A program made the position numbers and the translations under genes. A stretch of 64,000 bases of DNA from Hypericum androsaemum (lineage: Eukaryota > Streptophyta > Magnoliopsida > Malpighiales > Hypericaceae), in assembly GCA_963995505.1 (NCBI GenBank), contig OZ023185.1:19045691-19109690 (forward strand), given 5' to 3'. A model generated the notes under the pieces. That model worked only from the letters and a program-made list of their open reading frames with translations, made no database searches and was not told the origin of the DNA. How positions within the stretch are numbered: position 1 is the first letter of the stretch; each line of letters begins with the position of its first letter. Below, piece after piece: positions 33,340 through 45,634 of the stretch.

Positions 33340-35680
33340 TAGTCGGAGCTTTTTTTTGAGAAAACTAGTCAGAGCTTTACTTGCAGATACTAAGTTTTAA
33401 CTTTTTTTTTTGAGACGTACCAAGTTTTAACCACTAGTGAGGAATGACTACGGCTATTGCCGGAAATTATTCGGTTATTTATTGAGCTGATTAAATAATA
33501 TTCCAGTTGTATAATTTTTTTTTAAAATGGCACAATATTCCCAATGAATTTTAACAATGTTAGTTTTTTAATGACTTACGAATTTATCTAAGTGATTATT
33601 TAGAGGATGGGATACGTTAGATTTAGAGAGGATAGTTTTGACTTTTCGTTAGTGACGTGGAAATAGACCATCGATTTCGGGGTGGGGTCCATGTTTTCTT
33701 GTCCAAAGAGGGCTAAACACACACATGGGTCAATTGTGTATTACGCATGGCGGCCAGGCCAGGACATGAATGCTAGAGGTAGGATGAGGTGAGCCTGTAG
33801 TTTCTGGTCTGTAAGCGATTAGATGCTTAACGGATTGGACCCGGCCCAACTGTCACTTCCAAGTAGCTAAATCCAACACCGAAATGATTTTTTTTTTCAT
33901 GCATCAATGTCTGGTACTTTTTTCTCTGCTGTATATTTGCTCCATAGAATTTTACTACAATTTTTTTTAACATGAATCACGACTACAACTTCTATATATT
34001 ATATGAAAGAGTATACTAAGTCCATTAGTGAGCTTCATGGCTATCCGCGGATTTAGCTTGAGATTTTGCTCGATGATTTACAAATTATGTATTTTTTTCT
34101 TTTTATTTTAATATATGTTGATTATAAAAAAAAGTGTAGTTTTATTTAAACCGAACATATGTTAAAGTGTTACCATTTTTGAAAATGTATATTTTAAAAG
34201 TGTGTACAATTTAAATAGAACCGTAATTAAATTTTTGTTAATTGTTCTCATTGGACATATGAAAAAATTCTTCTACACTAGAATTTTGTAGACAACGTCG
34301 ATAACGAATAGGAGTTTCAAGGTTGAAATGTAATATTCTAAGTAATGCGGATCACATTTATTTCAATAGGTATGCCAAAACCTGCAAAAATCCATTACAG
34401 TCGCTAAAATTTTCTGGCAGGAAATTATTTTTGGAACTTGGACAGCTTCCGGAAAGATTCAGCATTGACATAATTAGTGCTAGGATAAAGTCTTAGAACA
34501 TTGAGCTTAATTTTGGTTATTTTTAGCTTAATTTTGGTTTATATTTTAGTTCATTCAGACATTTACGAGTTGAGCTTGAAGAATATAAGTATGTTAGAAA
34601 TCAATAAAAAATTATCCTCTGATACATACTTTATATTCAAATTAGTCTGTATAGTACATGCACATGTGTGTCTATCTTTTTAAAAAAATCATAAATAACA
34701 ACTCAACTTTGAACTTTTGATTATTATACTTGCCTTCAAACTTTGCCTCTTAGCTAATATCGGACAGAATCCAATTACAATTATGGTCGTATTGAAGTTG
34801 GTCATGTATTCTAGAATGTGGTTTAATTATGCCATAAAGAATGAGAAGAAGAGAAATAAAAACAGGAAAAACCTTAAAAGACGAAGAGGACAATTTTATG
34901 TTCTTCTACGGGAAAATAGGTGGATAAATTGCAACCTTCCCGGCAACTTCTCAGATCATTTTATTTATTGGATTCAACTTTCAAAAAAAAATTTATTTAT
35001 AGGAATATATAATTAAGCTTGTTCAATAAAGGTAAACTTCCGAGAACGTTCGAAATGCCATGGATTATGCTTATAATTCTAAAGTACTCTTTGCTCACGT
35101 CTCTTAACACCTTTATCGGTTTAGCTTCAGGATTAATGTGAATTAAGGTTCGAGCAGTGATAAATTTGGGCCTGCATTTACTCACTTTCCACTAATCGAA
35201 AGCGAAAATGATCTGTTATTTGCGTACTGATTTATATAGATTAATCGGTCCAATAAATATATATCAGAACATATATGTTTGGATGAAAAAAAGCAGTGTT
35301 GTAATAAGTTCGTTCAGCAAAAGGTCCAAATACAGCCCCCCTTGAAATCTTATGAAAATTCACTATCAAGTCACCAAACTCAGGGATCCAATTGGTGGAC
35401 CTAAAGAAGTCCTCCAAAATTAATGGATTGGATTCTGTAGAACATTGACTAAGTTTCTTTCGACATTAAATAATATATACACATATGTGTGGCTCATAAT
35501 GTTGGAATGTCCAATCTTTTGCCTTTCTCGATATCTCTACACATTTCTATAAACGGAGAGGTGTAGGAGTGTAGCTTCTTGGAAGGACCCTTTTTAGATT
35601 GGCTGACTTTTTTTTTGAAAAGTTGATTTTATTAAATTTTTTTTTGTGATAATGGTGGGCGATTTTATTAACAAATAGGG
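33340..35680. other. Upstream region of the ERF1-type gene, no gene seen
   Basis: AT-rich with short frames only. Promoter elements are likely in the first kilobase, but I see no clear GCC box or G-box cluster. Confidence 0.5.
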
Positions 35681-35687
35681 TATATGC

Positions 35688-36287
35688 CAATGTTTTAAAA
35701 ATTACAGTCCAACCGGTCGGACTACTAACCGAAACAAAATCCGGGTCAATTTTTTCCTAAAACATAGAATGCAGTTCGACCGGCTAAAATTTGGTCGAAC
35801 CACCCGGTCAGGTACTTTCGGGTGACCCTGTTCGCCTGGATCAGAGAAATTAGTATTTATTTTTTCTATTTTATCTGATTTAATTTAGAAACAAAACCTC
35901 AACTTCCACATTCGGAGCGTGTACATCACTTTTTGATCACAAAAAACTTATTTTTTAACAATTCTTGATAATATTTCAACTAAGTCAAACGAATTGGACT
36001 AATATGTCGAACCTGAAAATTTGTATAATCATCTTCTTGTTCTTATAGACTTGTTCAATTCATGTTTAAAGACTTTGTTTGGATAAATTGTATAACAAAG
36101 TTGCTAAATATTTAAACTTATTTAATATATTATTATTTTTATGTTAAATTAAATTTATTAATATTATTCAATTATATTAATATACAATAGAAGTACCGGT
36201 CTGATCGACGATCCGACCGATCAGACCGAGTGAACCAAAAATTTTAAGAATTCCGGATCGTCTTCCGGGTCGATTTTAAAAATATTG
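35688..36287. mobile_element. hAT-like MITE
   Basis: 600 bp; starts caatgttttaaaaa, ends inverted caatatttttaaaa. Flanking 8 bp gtatatgc and ttatatac agree at six positions. Inner ends carry cg-rich accggtc/gaccggt motifs in inverted order. Confidence 0.6.
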
Positions 36288-36361
36288 TTATATACAACCT
36301 ACGTGATGGCAAAACACCACCAAGTACCCAAGACTACGACCCCCACAGTTACAGGACCCAG

Positions 36362-36771
36362 TCATCGAAAGACTCTTAAGTAAAGAGAGAGGTCCTGGTC
36401 ACCTAAAGCCTTTGCAGCACCGGACGAGAACATCCATTCATTGGTATGTAGTAGAATAGAATGTCGAAGAAGCTCATCAATACAATTTGTTGCTCGAAAA
36501 ATAACATAGTTTTGGTGCTTCCAAATACACCAACAAACCGTACCGAAAAGAGCAAACCAAACCTCTGGCATTCCACCCCCAAGACCCATCCAAGTGGACA
36601 AGATCGAGCTGATGGTGCGATTAACACAACATTGAATTCCCATCTTGCATGTGAAAAAGTTCCAAAGCTTCCAAGAGAATTTACAGTGTAAGAAGAGGTG
36701 CTTGTTGTTTTCATCCTCCTCTCCGCACAAAGTACACACACAATCCCAAACTTCAATACGATTAGACTGGC
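36362..36771 (-). pseudogene. LINE fragment: reverse-transcriptase zinc-binding domain
   Basis: The minus frame gives VWDCVCTLCGEEDENNKH then LFLHCKFSWKLW, the C-x2-C...H-x4-C pattern of the zf-RVT domain at the C-terminus of plant LINE proteins. It continues with WFALFGTVCWCIWKHQN, also family-typical, and stops after about 130 codons. The rest of the LINE is absent. A related piece lies at 56,640-56,900. Confidence 0.75.
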
Positions 36772-37116
36772 TGACGTGCTTTTACTTTTCAAGTTACTTA
36801 ACAATAAAAAAAGTCTAAGGAACTTTGACAATTCGTTTGTTTAGAAATGGTTCCAAATTTCTACAAGATTGGTCGATCACGATTCTCCCTAAGCTGATAC
36901 ATGGTCCTGCAAAAAAAAATTAGTTACTCTCCGAAAAATCGAGTTGATAATAGCGATAAAAAAAATTACATCGTAAGATATACATTACCAATTTTCGAAA
37001 GCACGAAATCAACTGATATTATATTGCAGTTTTTATATGTAAACTAAGATTTTATACATAGGGAAAGTGAAATGGGAAGCCAATTAGATTATAGTTTAGT
37101 TTCCGCAATTGACGTG

Positions 37117-37713
37117 TGTTGGACCTTGGGCCCATCAGGCAATTATTATTGTGCCTGATTGGGCCTAGGCCCATCAGGCCCATTAGTTGGGTTGGATGGG
37201 CCGGCCAACCCGCGTTGACCGGCCCAATGCCATGCAGGCGCCACGTCATGCTGACGTGGCGCTGACGCAGTTGCCGCCAAAGGTGGCGGTCCACGTGGTC
37301 CGACACGTGGTGCCACATGGCAAAGCTAGGGTATAGCTTTGCCACGCGGCGCGCCAGGTGGCAGACACGCGGTCCGAAGTGCCACGTGGCACGCCACGTA
37401 GCACATTCCGGTGTGCCAAATTTTTCTATAAAAGGAAAAATCAGGCTGGACCAATTTGAGAGTTTGCCCACAATCACTCAATAAGAAAGGAAAAATTCTG
37501 GATTAGTTCCTGAATTTTGATCAGATTTTCTATAGAGGAAATTTTGTGAAAATTAATTACGAATCCGTTAAAACGTGATCGTAATTGATTTTGTGGACCC
37601 GAACCTGTGGACCTCTTGCTTCAACAAGTAAGTGATTTATTATTAACGAATTAGTTTATTAATTAAATGGATTTAATACGTAATTACTCGTTAATTACGC
37701 GTCGAATCCGTCA
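37117..37713 (+). repeat. 5' LTR of copia element 1
   Basis: 597 bp, tgttggacc...ccgtca. U3 is packed with ACGT-core palindromes (ccacgtgg, acacgtgg, gccacgtggc, 37,240-37,400), and a TATA box CTATAAAAGG lies at 37,426-37,435. Short minus-strand frames here are shadows. Confidence 0.9.
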
Positions 37714-37715
37714 AT

Positions 37716-37727
37716 TGGTATTAGAGC
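37716..37727 (+). other. Primer binding site of copia element 1
   Basis: TGGTATTAGAGC, one mismatch to the initiator tRNA-Met complement, two bases after the 5' LTR. Confidence 0.85.
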
Positions 37728-38863
37728 ATGGTTGAAACTATGTTTTGATGATGATATGATATTTTAATTCAAGTAATTATGTAATTTATTGAGTTAAAAA
37801 GCGTATTAATTGTGATTTTTTGGAAAATCATAATCTATTGAACTTTAATGTAATTAATTTAGAACCAGCGGGACTAAATTAAAATTTTGCCTAACCATGC
37901 GGGCAAATTCGCTCACGCGCAAAACCTTAAGGTATCAATCTAAAATTGGACCGCTTACGTGGCACCTGCGTGTCATGGACTTCGGTAGAATTTTCGGAAA
38001 ACTTGGGGATTAATTAAAAATTTATCCAAAAATCCCCAAATCGACAAAAACCCTAATCGGGTGATTTCGCTCCGAATCGAATTCTGTCGATTTCATCAAA
38101 AATCTGACGATATCGACGCCGTAGATCGACGATAGTCGATTCTCCGGCTTCCCCTCGACGTTCCGATACCACGTTTGTGGATCGACGTCACCGGAATCGC
38201 GTGATCGAAGACGACGACGGCAGAAAGGCGCGGAACGGAGAAGACAACCGCGATGGAGAACGGCCGCACGACGGCCCGCGGGGCTGAGACGGACGTGCTC
38301 GCAAGGCCGAGACGAGTCGATTGCGACCGGTCTTGGCTGTTGATTCGCCGCCGTTACACGGCGGTCGTAGGCGGAGCGGCAGACAATTTTTCGCCCTTCG
38401 CAGTCGGGGAGAGAGAAAAGGAAAGGGAAATATGCGAGGGGCAAAATCGTAATTTTACGATTTTTCCCAAAAATATTTATACCCGGGTCAAGAAAATCAA
38501 AAAACCGGACGGATTGGCCTAGTTTATTGGTTTGACCTTACCCGATTTACGGTCAATTTTGACTTAAATGTTGAATTTTTCTCTTTTAATTGAATAAAAT
38601 TAGTTTTTATTCAATTAAAATCCTATAAATTGATAAAAATTTTGAGAAAATTTTGTCAATTAGGTTTATTAAAATTGTAACGATAACTTAATAAACTAAA
38701 AAATATTTTGGAACGAGTTCCGAGATATGCTAAAGTTAAACTAAAATCACATAAATTGATCCATAATATGATCATCAAAAGATTGAAAAATGAGTTTTTC
38801 AATCCTATTTTGGGAAAATATAAGAATTAACCCGAAATTGAATTGCAATTGTTGCAAGATTTG

Positions 38864-39214
38864 ATGGCTATTGGAGAAAGGTATCTGAACTTTTGTGCAA
38901 CAGAACTTCGACAAAAGATTCTGAAGCGCCGTTTACCGCTCCGTGTGCCTAAGGATGACATGTATGTTATCGTCGAGCACATTGAGACTGTTCACCGGGA
39001 GATGCAAGAATGCATCTGGGCCGGAGGTTACGATCATGAAGAGGACTGGCCTTCTATGTTTCGAGACCTCCTGGTCACGCTAAAAATCCAAGAAGATATG
39101 AGTATCTTCTCGGCACCTGAGTTCAATACCCATAGAGATGCTCTCTATGGTTTGATTCACTATCTCGAGGAGAGGGGTCTTCTCAGAGAAATGATACCTT
39201 CTCCCGTTCTGTAG
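38864..39214 (+). CDS. Leader ORF of copia element 1, unknown 116 aa protein
   Basis: An intact frame lies between the primer site and gag, starting MAIGERYLNFCATEL and ending EERGLLREMIPSPVL. It is acidic to neutral, probably helical, with no signal peptide, membrane segment or Cys pair. I recognise no domain; it is not gag, protease or integrase. It is preceded by GC-rich leader DNA (38,020-38,480, with an aaaccctaat motif as in plant gene leaders) and followed by 380 bp with AATAAA near 39,573, so it may be a host gene picked up by the element. It has no stop, while the adjacent gag has two. The first possible start is a non-ATG codon at 38,843; ATG 38,864 is preferred. Confidence 0.5.
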   Translation: MAIGERYLNFCATELRQKILKRRLPLRVPKDDMYVIVEHIETVHREMQECIWAGGYDHEEDWPSMFRDLLVTLKIQEDMSIFSAPEFNTHRDALYGLIHYLEERGLLREMIPSPVL

Positions 39215-39804
39215 CTGAGAAGCGGTTTGATCTTGAACCGCTACCTCGCTAAGGAATACCATTATAGTTTTCCTCCGCTCCTGATCATCTGGATCATGGA
39301 TTCAATTCCAGTTCCGGCAAGTACCCTGGACTTCTTGCCGGATCGTCCTCGCACCCGGTCCCCACACGATCGTCCTCGGACCCGAATCTAGATATATATC
39401 TGGATTCTCCTACCGGATCGCCTGGACATCTGATCCCCGTGTGATTACATGTTTAACTGTCCCCATGTACATATGTTATTTTTGGGAGAATTTTGTACAA
39501 TAGGTTGAGACCTTGTATGAATTTTTTGTACATGCGTGTATAAGCTCAGAATGTACAAATGTATGTAATTAAATAAAAATATTTGTTTAATTGCTTCCAC
39601 TTGAGTTTACTATCGATGAACTTTAAACAGTTGAAGTTTAAAATTAATACTTGAATGGTGAGGGGAAGCATGCCCGCGACCCACTTCGATTTTGAGATTA
39701 ATTAAGGACTTCATATCGTTAAAAGCTATGAGTGAATAGTAAATTGTATCATATTGCCAAATCAAAATTCTAATATGTTCTCATATTAAAAAATCCCTAT
39801 AGAG

Positions 39805-42800
39805 ATGTCAGGTTCTTCTAGATCCATCATAGCTGAGCTAAACCGTGAGTTAAAACTCAACTGTGAAAACTATGAGAATTGGAGCATGAAAATTTAATAT
39901 GTGCTTGAGGAACAAGAGGTTCTGGAGTACATATATGTGATAAAGGATGAGCCTGAAGAAGGCACAACTGCTTAACATAAGCGAGACAAAGAAGCTTATG
40001 TTATTTGGAAAAGAAAGAACACTACTGCTCGATTGATTTTGCTAAGTTCAATGATGGATGATATCATCCGACAATTTCGCGTGCATGACAGCGCGAAGGA
40101 GTTATGGGATGCTCTCAAACAAAAATTTGGAAAGCTTTCAGTGTCAAAGCTGCGTGCTTTGACCATAAGGTTTGATACCTTTAAAAAGCATCCGGAGGTC
40201 CCTATGAGGAAATATTTGAGAGTGATGTCCAATATGATCAGTGAACTAGCAGAGGCTGGTCACATACTTAGCAACGAGCAGCAGATTCAAGCTGTCATCC
40301 GTTCTCTACCACTAAGTTGGGAACAGATGAAGATAAATCTTACCCATTCTGATCATTTGGTAACATTTGATGATGTTGCCAGACACCTTGAGCTGGAGGA
40401 AGATCGCCTCCTAGCTATGAAATCCCACCCTGAAGCCCATTCGATTTGTTCGACTGGGAGTGGTGGAAAAAAGAAGAGGGGTAAAGGGAAGGATAAGTAT
40501 AAACAATCTCCAAAGGCTGAAAACCATGGAACCAAGTTGGATGGCTCCAAGGCTAAAAAGAACAAGCAGTTTAACATTTCAAAAGTGAAATGTTTTAACT
40601 GTCAACAGAAGGAACATTTTGCAAAAGATTGCAAGATGCCCAAGCAGGTACTTCTAAACTCAAGTGTGAGTAAGTTGTATGTATCCTCTTGTACCCTTCT
40701 AACTGAGTCACATTCTATGTGGGTGATTGATTCAGGAACGACAGACCATATAGATAGAGACCTTTGTTCGTTCGTTGAGTACAGGTGGTTGCCGGCTGGA
40801 CCAAAAATTATTTTTGTCGGTAACAACTCGTGCGTGGATGTGAAAGGCCTGGGCACTTATAGATTACACCTTCGTGGTGGTCGTGCCCTTCTTTTACATG
40901 ACATGTTGTTTGCTCCAGACATACGAAGGAACCTGATCTCAGTTTTGGCCTTAATGTCTTTAGATTTTCGGTTGTCGTTTGAGAACGACACCGTTAGATT
41001 ATTTTTGGATAATACCTATTTTGGCCTTGAATATATATCGGAAGGTTTTTTGATTCTGGATATTGATCCTTGTGAAAGTTTTTCCTTTGTCACTAGTTCA
41101 AACTCATCAGAGGATGATATTAAACTGTGGTATTCTAGACTGGGCCATATCAGTCAGAATCGTTTAAACCGTCTAGCTAAGGCAGGACTGTTGGGCAATA
41201 TAGAGAAATCTATATTACCTAGTTGCATATCCTGTCTAGAAGGGAAAAGTACTAGGAAACCTTTCGGTACTGGGGCTAGAGCCAAATTTCTACTACAATT
41301 AGTCCATTCTGACATATGTGGTCCAATGAACGTGAGGGCAAGGCATGGAGCATATTACTTCATCACCTTTATTAACGACTATACTAGATATGGTCTGATA
41401 TACCTGATTTCTCACAAGTCTGAAGCCTTAAACTGCTTCATGACATACATGAATTTTGGTGAGAATCAGAAGGGCAGAAAGATAAAGGCCTTACGAACTG
41501 ATCGTGCCCGTGAATATCTTTCTGATGAGTTCAAAGCTCTATGCATTGAAAAAAGAATTGAACATCAGTTGTCCATTCCTTATACACCACAGCAAAACGG
41601 AATTGCTGAAAGAAGGAATAGAACCCTTCTTGATATGGTTAGATCAATGATGGCAGAGGCAAGTTTGCCTATATCATTCTATGGAGATGCGCTCCTGACT
41701 GCCGCATACGTTCTAAACCGTGTTTCCTCTAAGTCTGTTACAGCCACTCCTTATGAAATGTGGACAGATCGGAAGCCCGATTTATCCTATTTTAAGCCAT
41801 AGGGGTGTGCGTCATATGTCCATTCTACCTCCAGTACTTTCGGTAAATTAGGACCGAGAGGTAGAAAAAGTATCTTTATAAGATACCCAAAGGTATATCT
41901 AAAGGGTAAGTGTTCGTGGGTGAACTAAAAAATAGACATGCAACAGAATTTGAATCACGCGATGTCACATTTTTAGAAAATAAATTTCCAAAGTTGGGGG
42001 AGGTTAGTAGTGACCTTACCCTTTATGAGACAAATGAACCAGAATTATCTAGATCACTTCTTCCGAGTGGGAGAATTGAGGAGGAAGATAGAGATTTTTT
42101 AACTCAAAATGATCCGGAAGGTCGTGATCTGAGTCCTGAAAGGGAGGTAATTCCTTATTCCAGTGGGAGTACGGTATTTCCACCCAGTGGGAGTACGATT
42201 CTTGGATATGATAAATATATGAGAGATGTTTATCAAAATCGGGAATACTGTAGTTCTAGCAGAACTAGCATACCACGCCGACGATTTGACATCGAAGGCG
42301 AGGCTAATGCGTTCTTGGTATCACTAAAGAAATTTGGTGGTCCAAGTAAAATTCGTCTGGCCATCCTGCAGGATGAAGATGAACCAAAGAATGTATCTGG
42401 AGCTTTGTCATCTCCAAAATAAACTGAATGGATGAATGCAATAGAAGAAGAAACGTCTTCTATGATCAAAAATTAGGTTTGGGATCTGGTTGACCTACCT
42501 AAGGGACGTAGGGCAATTGGGAATAAGTAGATTCTCAAAATCAAGCGCAATGCAGATGGCAGTATCGAAAGATACAAAGCGCGTTTGGTTACCCAAGAGT
42601 TTAAACAACAGGCTGGGATAGACTATGAGGAGACTTTTTGCACCTGTTGTTAGATTTATATCAATTAGGGTCATTTTAACTATGGTTGCTAACATGAATC
42701 TAGAATTACATCAAATGGATGTAAAGACTGCTTTTCTCCATGGAGAATTGGATGAAGAAATCTACATGGTTCAGCCTGAGGGCTACATTCAAAAAGGCTA

Positions 42801-43950
42801 CGAACACAAAGTTTGCAAATTAAATAGATCAATTTATGGCCTTAAGTAGTCGTCTAGACAGTGGTATATTCGCTTTCATAATACGATCATGCAGTATAAT
42901 TTTATAATGATAGACGAAGATCACTGCGTGTATGTTAAGCAATCAGGGAAGAAGTTTGTTATCATCACTTTATATGTTGATGACATACTTTTAGCTGGAA
43001 ATGACATGGGAATTTTTGTCGAAATCAAAGATTGGTTATCTTCCAACTTTGAAATGAAAGACATGGGTGAAGCGGATTACATACTCGGAGTTAAGATTTT
43101 GAAGAATCGTTCGAAGAGAATAGTGTCTCTTTCACAAGAGACATATATTCGTAAAGTAGTAGAACATTTCAATTGTGATCACAGTAACCCAAAGTATGTC
43201 CCATTGGTTAAAGATCATAATTTGTGTAAGGACATGTGCCCAAAAATAGCTAAACAACGTAGGGACATGGAGAAGATTCCTTATGCCAATGTAGTTGGAT
43301 GCCTGATGTACGCAATGTTGTGTACTAGACCTGATATTTGCTATGCTGTAGGAATAGCAAGCAGATATCAGTCTGATCTAGGCAGTGCTCACTGGAAGGC
43401 TGTCAAAGGGATTTTGAAATATTTGAACACTACTGCAGAATACTCCTTGTGCTATCAAGGCCGTGACCTGATATTGAGTGGCTATACTGATGCTGATTGG
43501 GGAGGTGATGTGGATAAGAAAAAGTCTACATCTGGATTCATTTTCTTGTTAAACGGGGGTGCTATCTCATGGAGCAGTAAGAAGCAAACATATGTATCCC
43601 TGTCAACAATGGAAGTAGAATATGTAGCTTCAGCTCATGCTGCACAAGAAGCGGTATGGTTGAAGAGATTCTTAAGCCATCTCTCCCTGATCAACTTGAT
43701 AGAGCCCGTGAGTCTATTCTGCGATAACCAGGCGGCTATAGCTTATGCTAAGGATCATAGATTCTATAGCAGGGCTAAGCATATAGATATTAAATTTTAC
43801 TTTGTTAGAAATTTAATAAAATATAAAGAACTGTGTATGAAATACATATCTACACGAGATATGGCCACAGATCCAATGACTAAAGCATTACCTCGAGAAG
43901 TGTTCGAGAAACATATTAAGTCACTGGGTTTACGACAGTTTTATTTGTAA
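39805..43950 (+). pseudogene. Broken copia gag-pol polyprotein (element 1)
   Basis: The ATG at 39,805 begins gag (MSGSSRSIIAELNRELKLN). Damage: TAA at 39,895 and 39,973 in gag, TAG at 41,800 in integrase, frameshifts near 41,907 and 42,638, and more stops at 42,421, about 42,474, about 42,527 and 42,847. Domains in order: gag; zinc knuckle CFNCQQKEHFAKDC; protease WVIDSGTTDH (40,720); GAG-pre-integrase (CISCLEGKST); integrase (HSDICGP, TDRAREY, PQQNGIAERRNRTL); reverse transcriptase (QMDVKTAFLHGELDEEIYM, YVDDILLAGND at 42,975); RNase H (YTDADWGGD, STMEVEYVASAHAAQEAVW, CDNQAAIAYA). The order integrase before reverse transcriptase proves copia. Longest open pieces are 40,033-41,802 and 42,889-43,950. 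Confidence 0.92.
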
Positions 43951-44891
43951 TCTAATTAATTGGAATAAATAATTTTTATTTGGCAATATGAGTTAAATGT
44001 GAAACATGTCGGACAGGGAAGTAGCCCACTCACACGGGTGTTTACCTCAGTGGGAGTCAAGAAGTTGATTCCTAGATGAGATGAGGCAGTTATTGGACAT
44101 ACATAAGTGCATGCCCTACGACGGAATGCCGTCTTGCTCAAGAGCAAGTTTCCTTATGGGATGCAGGAATAAGTTGCTGCATTTGGATTTTCTACAATCC
44201 ATATGATAAGATATAAGTGGAACTTATCATACTGTCTGTCCTATTAGCCTAGAGTTAAGCTGAGGCTGATACTCTAGTATGGTGTTAAATGACATGTGTT
44301 CTTTTAAAAAAGAAAGTACACCGTAACACGTGATTAGTATCATGTGTGCTACTCAACCACTAGATGGGATAAAAATATTGAGTGATTTCACAATCCCTGG
44401 TGTGAGACAAATTTTCGAGAACTGTGATTCCCGAAACCTACCCTTAAGATCCTAAACGTATTCTGGAAGTATGGTCCAGTGCTGCTAGCTTGGAAAGTTC
44501 ATGAAAAGGTTATGGCATAGCGATTTGACCTGGAAGGGCTGACCAGAAAAGCAGGCTGTATCATTATGAAAAGAATATAGTTAAGGGAGAAGGAACTCTG
44601 TTCATCACATTCTGAGTTTCGTAGTTCATGTGCACCAATTGTATTGAAAAGTACAATAGTGAACCCGAATATAATTGTTTGAAATCACTGATGTGAACAA
44701 TGGAATGTGAGATGAGTCCTGGGTAATAGCATACATTATACAAGAAGGTTGTCGAGATGCTACTATTCAAGTAGCCTGAGTGTCTGTGCTCTTGAATTTG
44801 GCTTAACATACTCGACGTGTGCTGGTCGCACGAAATCCTTTAAAGAAATCTGATAACTGTTGATCAATGTCAATAATAATTGAGTGGGAGA
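43951..44891 (+). other. 3' untranslated region and polypurine tract of copia element 1
   Basis: 940 bp without a frame. It ends with the purine tract gagtgggaga (44,882-44,891) directly before the 3' LTR. Confidence 0.7.
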
Positions 44892-45521
44892 TGTTGGACC
44901 TTGGGCCCATCAGGCAATTATTTTTGTGCCTGATTGAGCCCAGGCCCATCAGGCCCATTAGTTGGGTTGGATGGGCCGATCAACAATGCCACGTAGGCGC
45001 CAACGCAGTTGCCGCCAAAGGTGGCGGCCAACGTGGCACGCTGACGCGGCGCCACGTGGCAGGCACGCGGTCCGAAGTGACACGTGGCATGACGCGTGGC
45101 GGACATGCAGTCTGAAGCGACACGTGGCACGCCGCGTGGCGGACATGCGGTCTGAAGTGCCACGTGGCGGTCGTTCGACCCAGCAGTGCCATGTGGCGTA
45201 TTCTGGTGTGCCGAATTTCTCTATAAAAGGGGAAATCTGGCTGGACCAATTTGAGAGTTTGCCCACAACCACTCAATAAGAAAGGAAAAATTTGGGATTA
45301 GTTCCTGAATTTTGATCAGATTTTCTATAGAGGAAATCTCGTGAAAATCAATTACAAATTCGTTAAAACGTGATCGTAATTCGACTAGCACGAAGACTTT
45401 GTGAACCCGAACCTGTGGACCTCTTGCTTCAACAAATAAGTAATTTATTATTAACGAATTAGTTTATTAATTAAACGAGTTTAACACTTAATTACTCGTT
45501 AATTACGCATCGAATCCGTCA
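44892..45521 (+). repeat. 3' LTR of copia element 1
   Basis: 630 bp, same termini as the 5' LTR. It is 33 bp longer: the number and order of cacgtggc-type units in U3 (45,000-45,200) differ, so the repeats have expanded or contracted since insertion. TATA box at 45,221-45,230. Overlapping frames on both strands are shadows. Confidence 0.9.
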
Positions 45522-45528
45522 ACGTGAA

Positions 45529-45634
45529 TGTATAATCAACAAAAGACCATTTATATCCTGTATCGAACGCAATTGACGTGACGTATAATCAACAAAAGAC
45601 CATTTATATCCTGTATCGAACGCACCAATTAAAT
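45529..45634. repeat. 53 bp tandem duplication at the copia target
   Basis: Two near-identical units (tataatcaacaaaagaccat at 45,531 and 45,584). The 5' flank of the retrotransposon ends cgcaattgacgtg, which is also in the repeat at 45,568-45,580, so the element landed in one unit. Confidence 0.75.

Larger units (their letters stand above)
37117..45521 (+). mobile_element. Full-length copia LTR retrotransposon (element 1)
   Basis: 8,405 bp with LTRs 37,117-37,713 and 44,892-45,521, a primer site, a polypurine tract and a perfect 5 bp target duplication acgtg (37,112-37,116 and 45,522-45,526). Unusual features: a long leader with its own ORF before gag and a 940 bp 3' untranslated region. The coding part is broken, so it is not autonomous now. 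Confidence 0.9.

Noticed and set aside
37052..37477. 141-codon minus frame over the 5' LTR of copia element 1
   Set aside because: It lies on the LTR repeats of cacgtgg type; similar chance frames occur on both strands of the 3' LTR (44,867-45,279).
38022..38522. Opposed frames of 140 (minus) and 89 (plus) codons in the copia leader
   Set aside because: GC-rich, mutually overlapping, no motif. The leader may be captured DNA, but neither frame can be supported as a gene.
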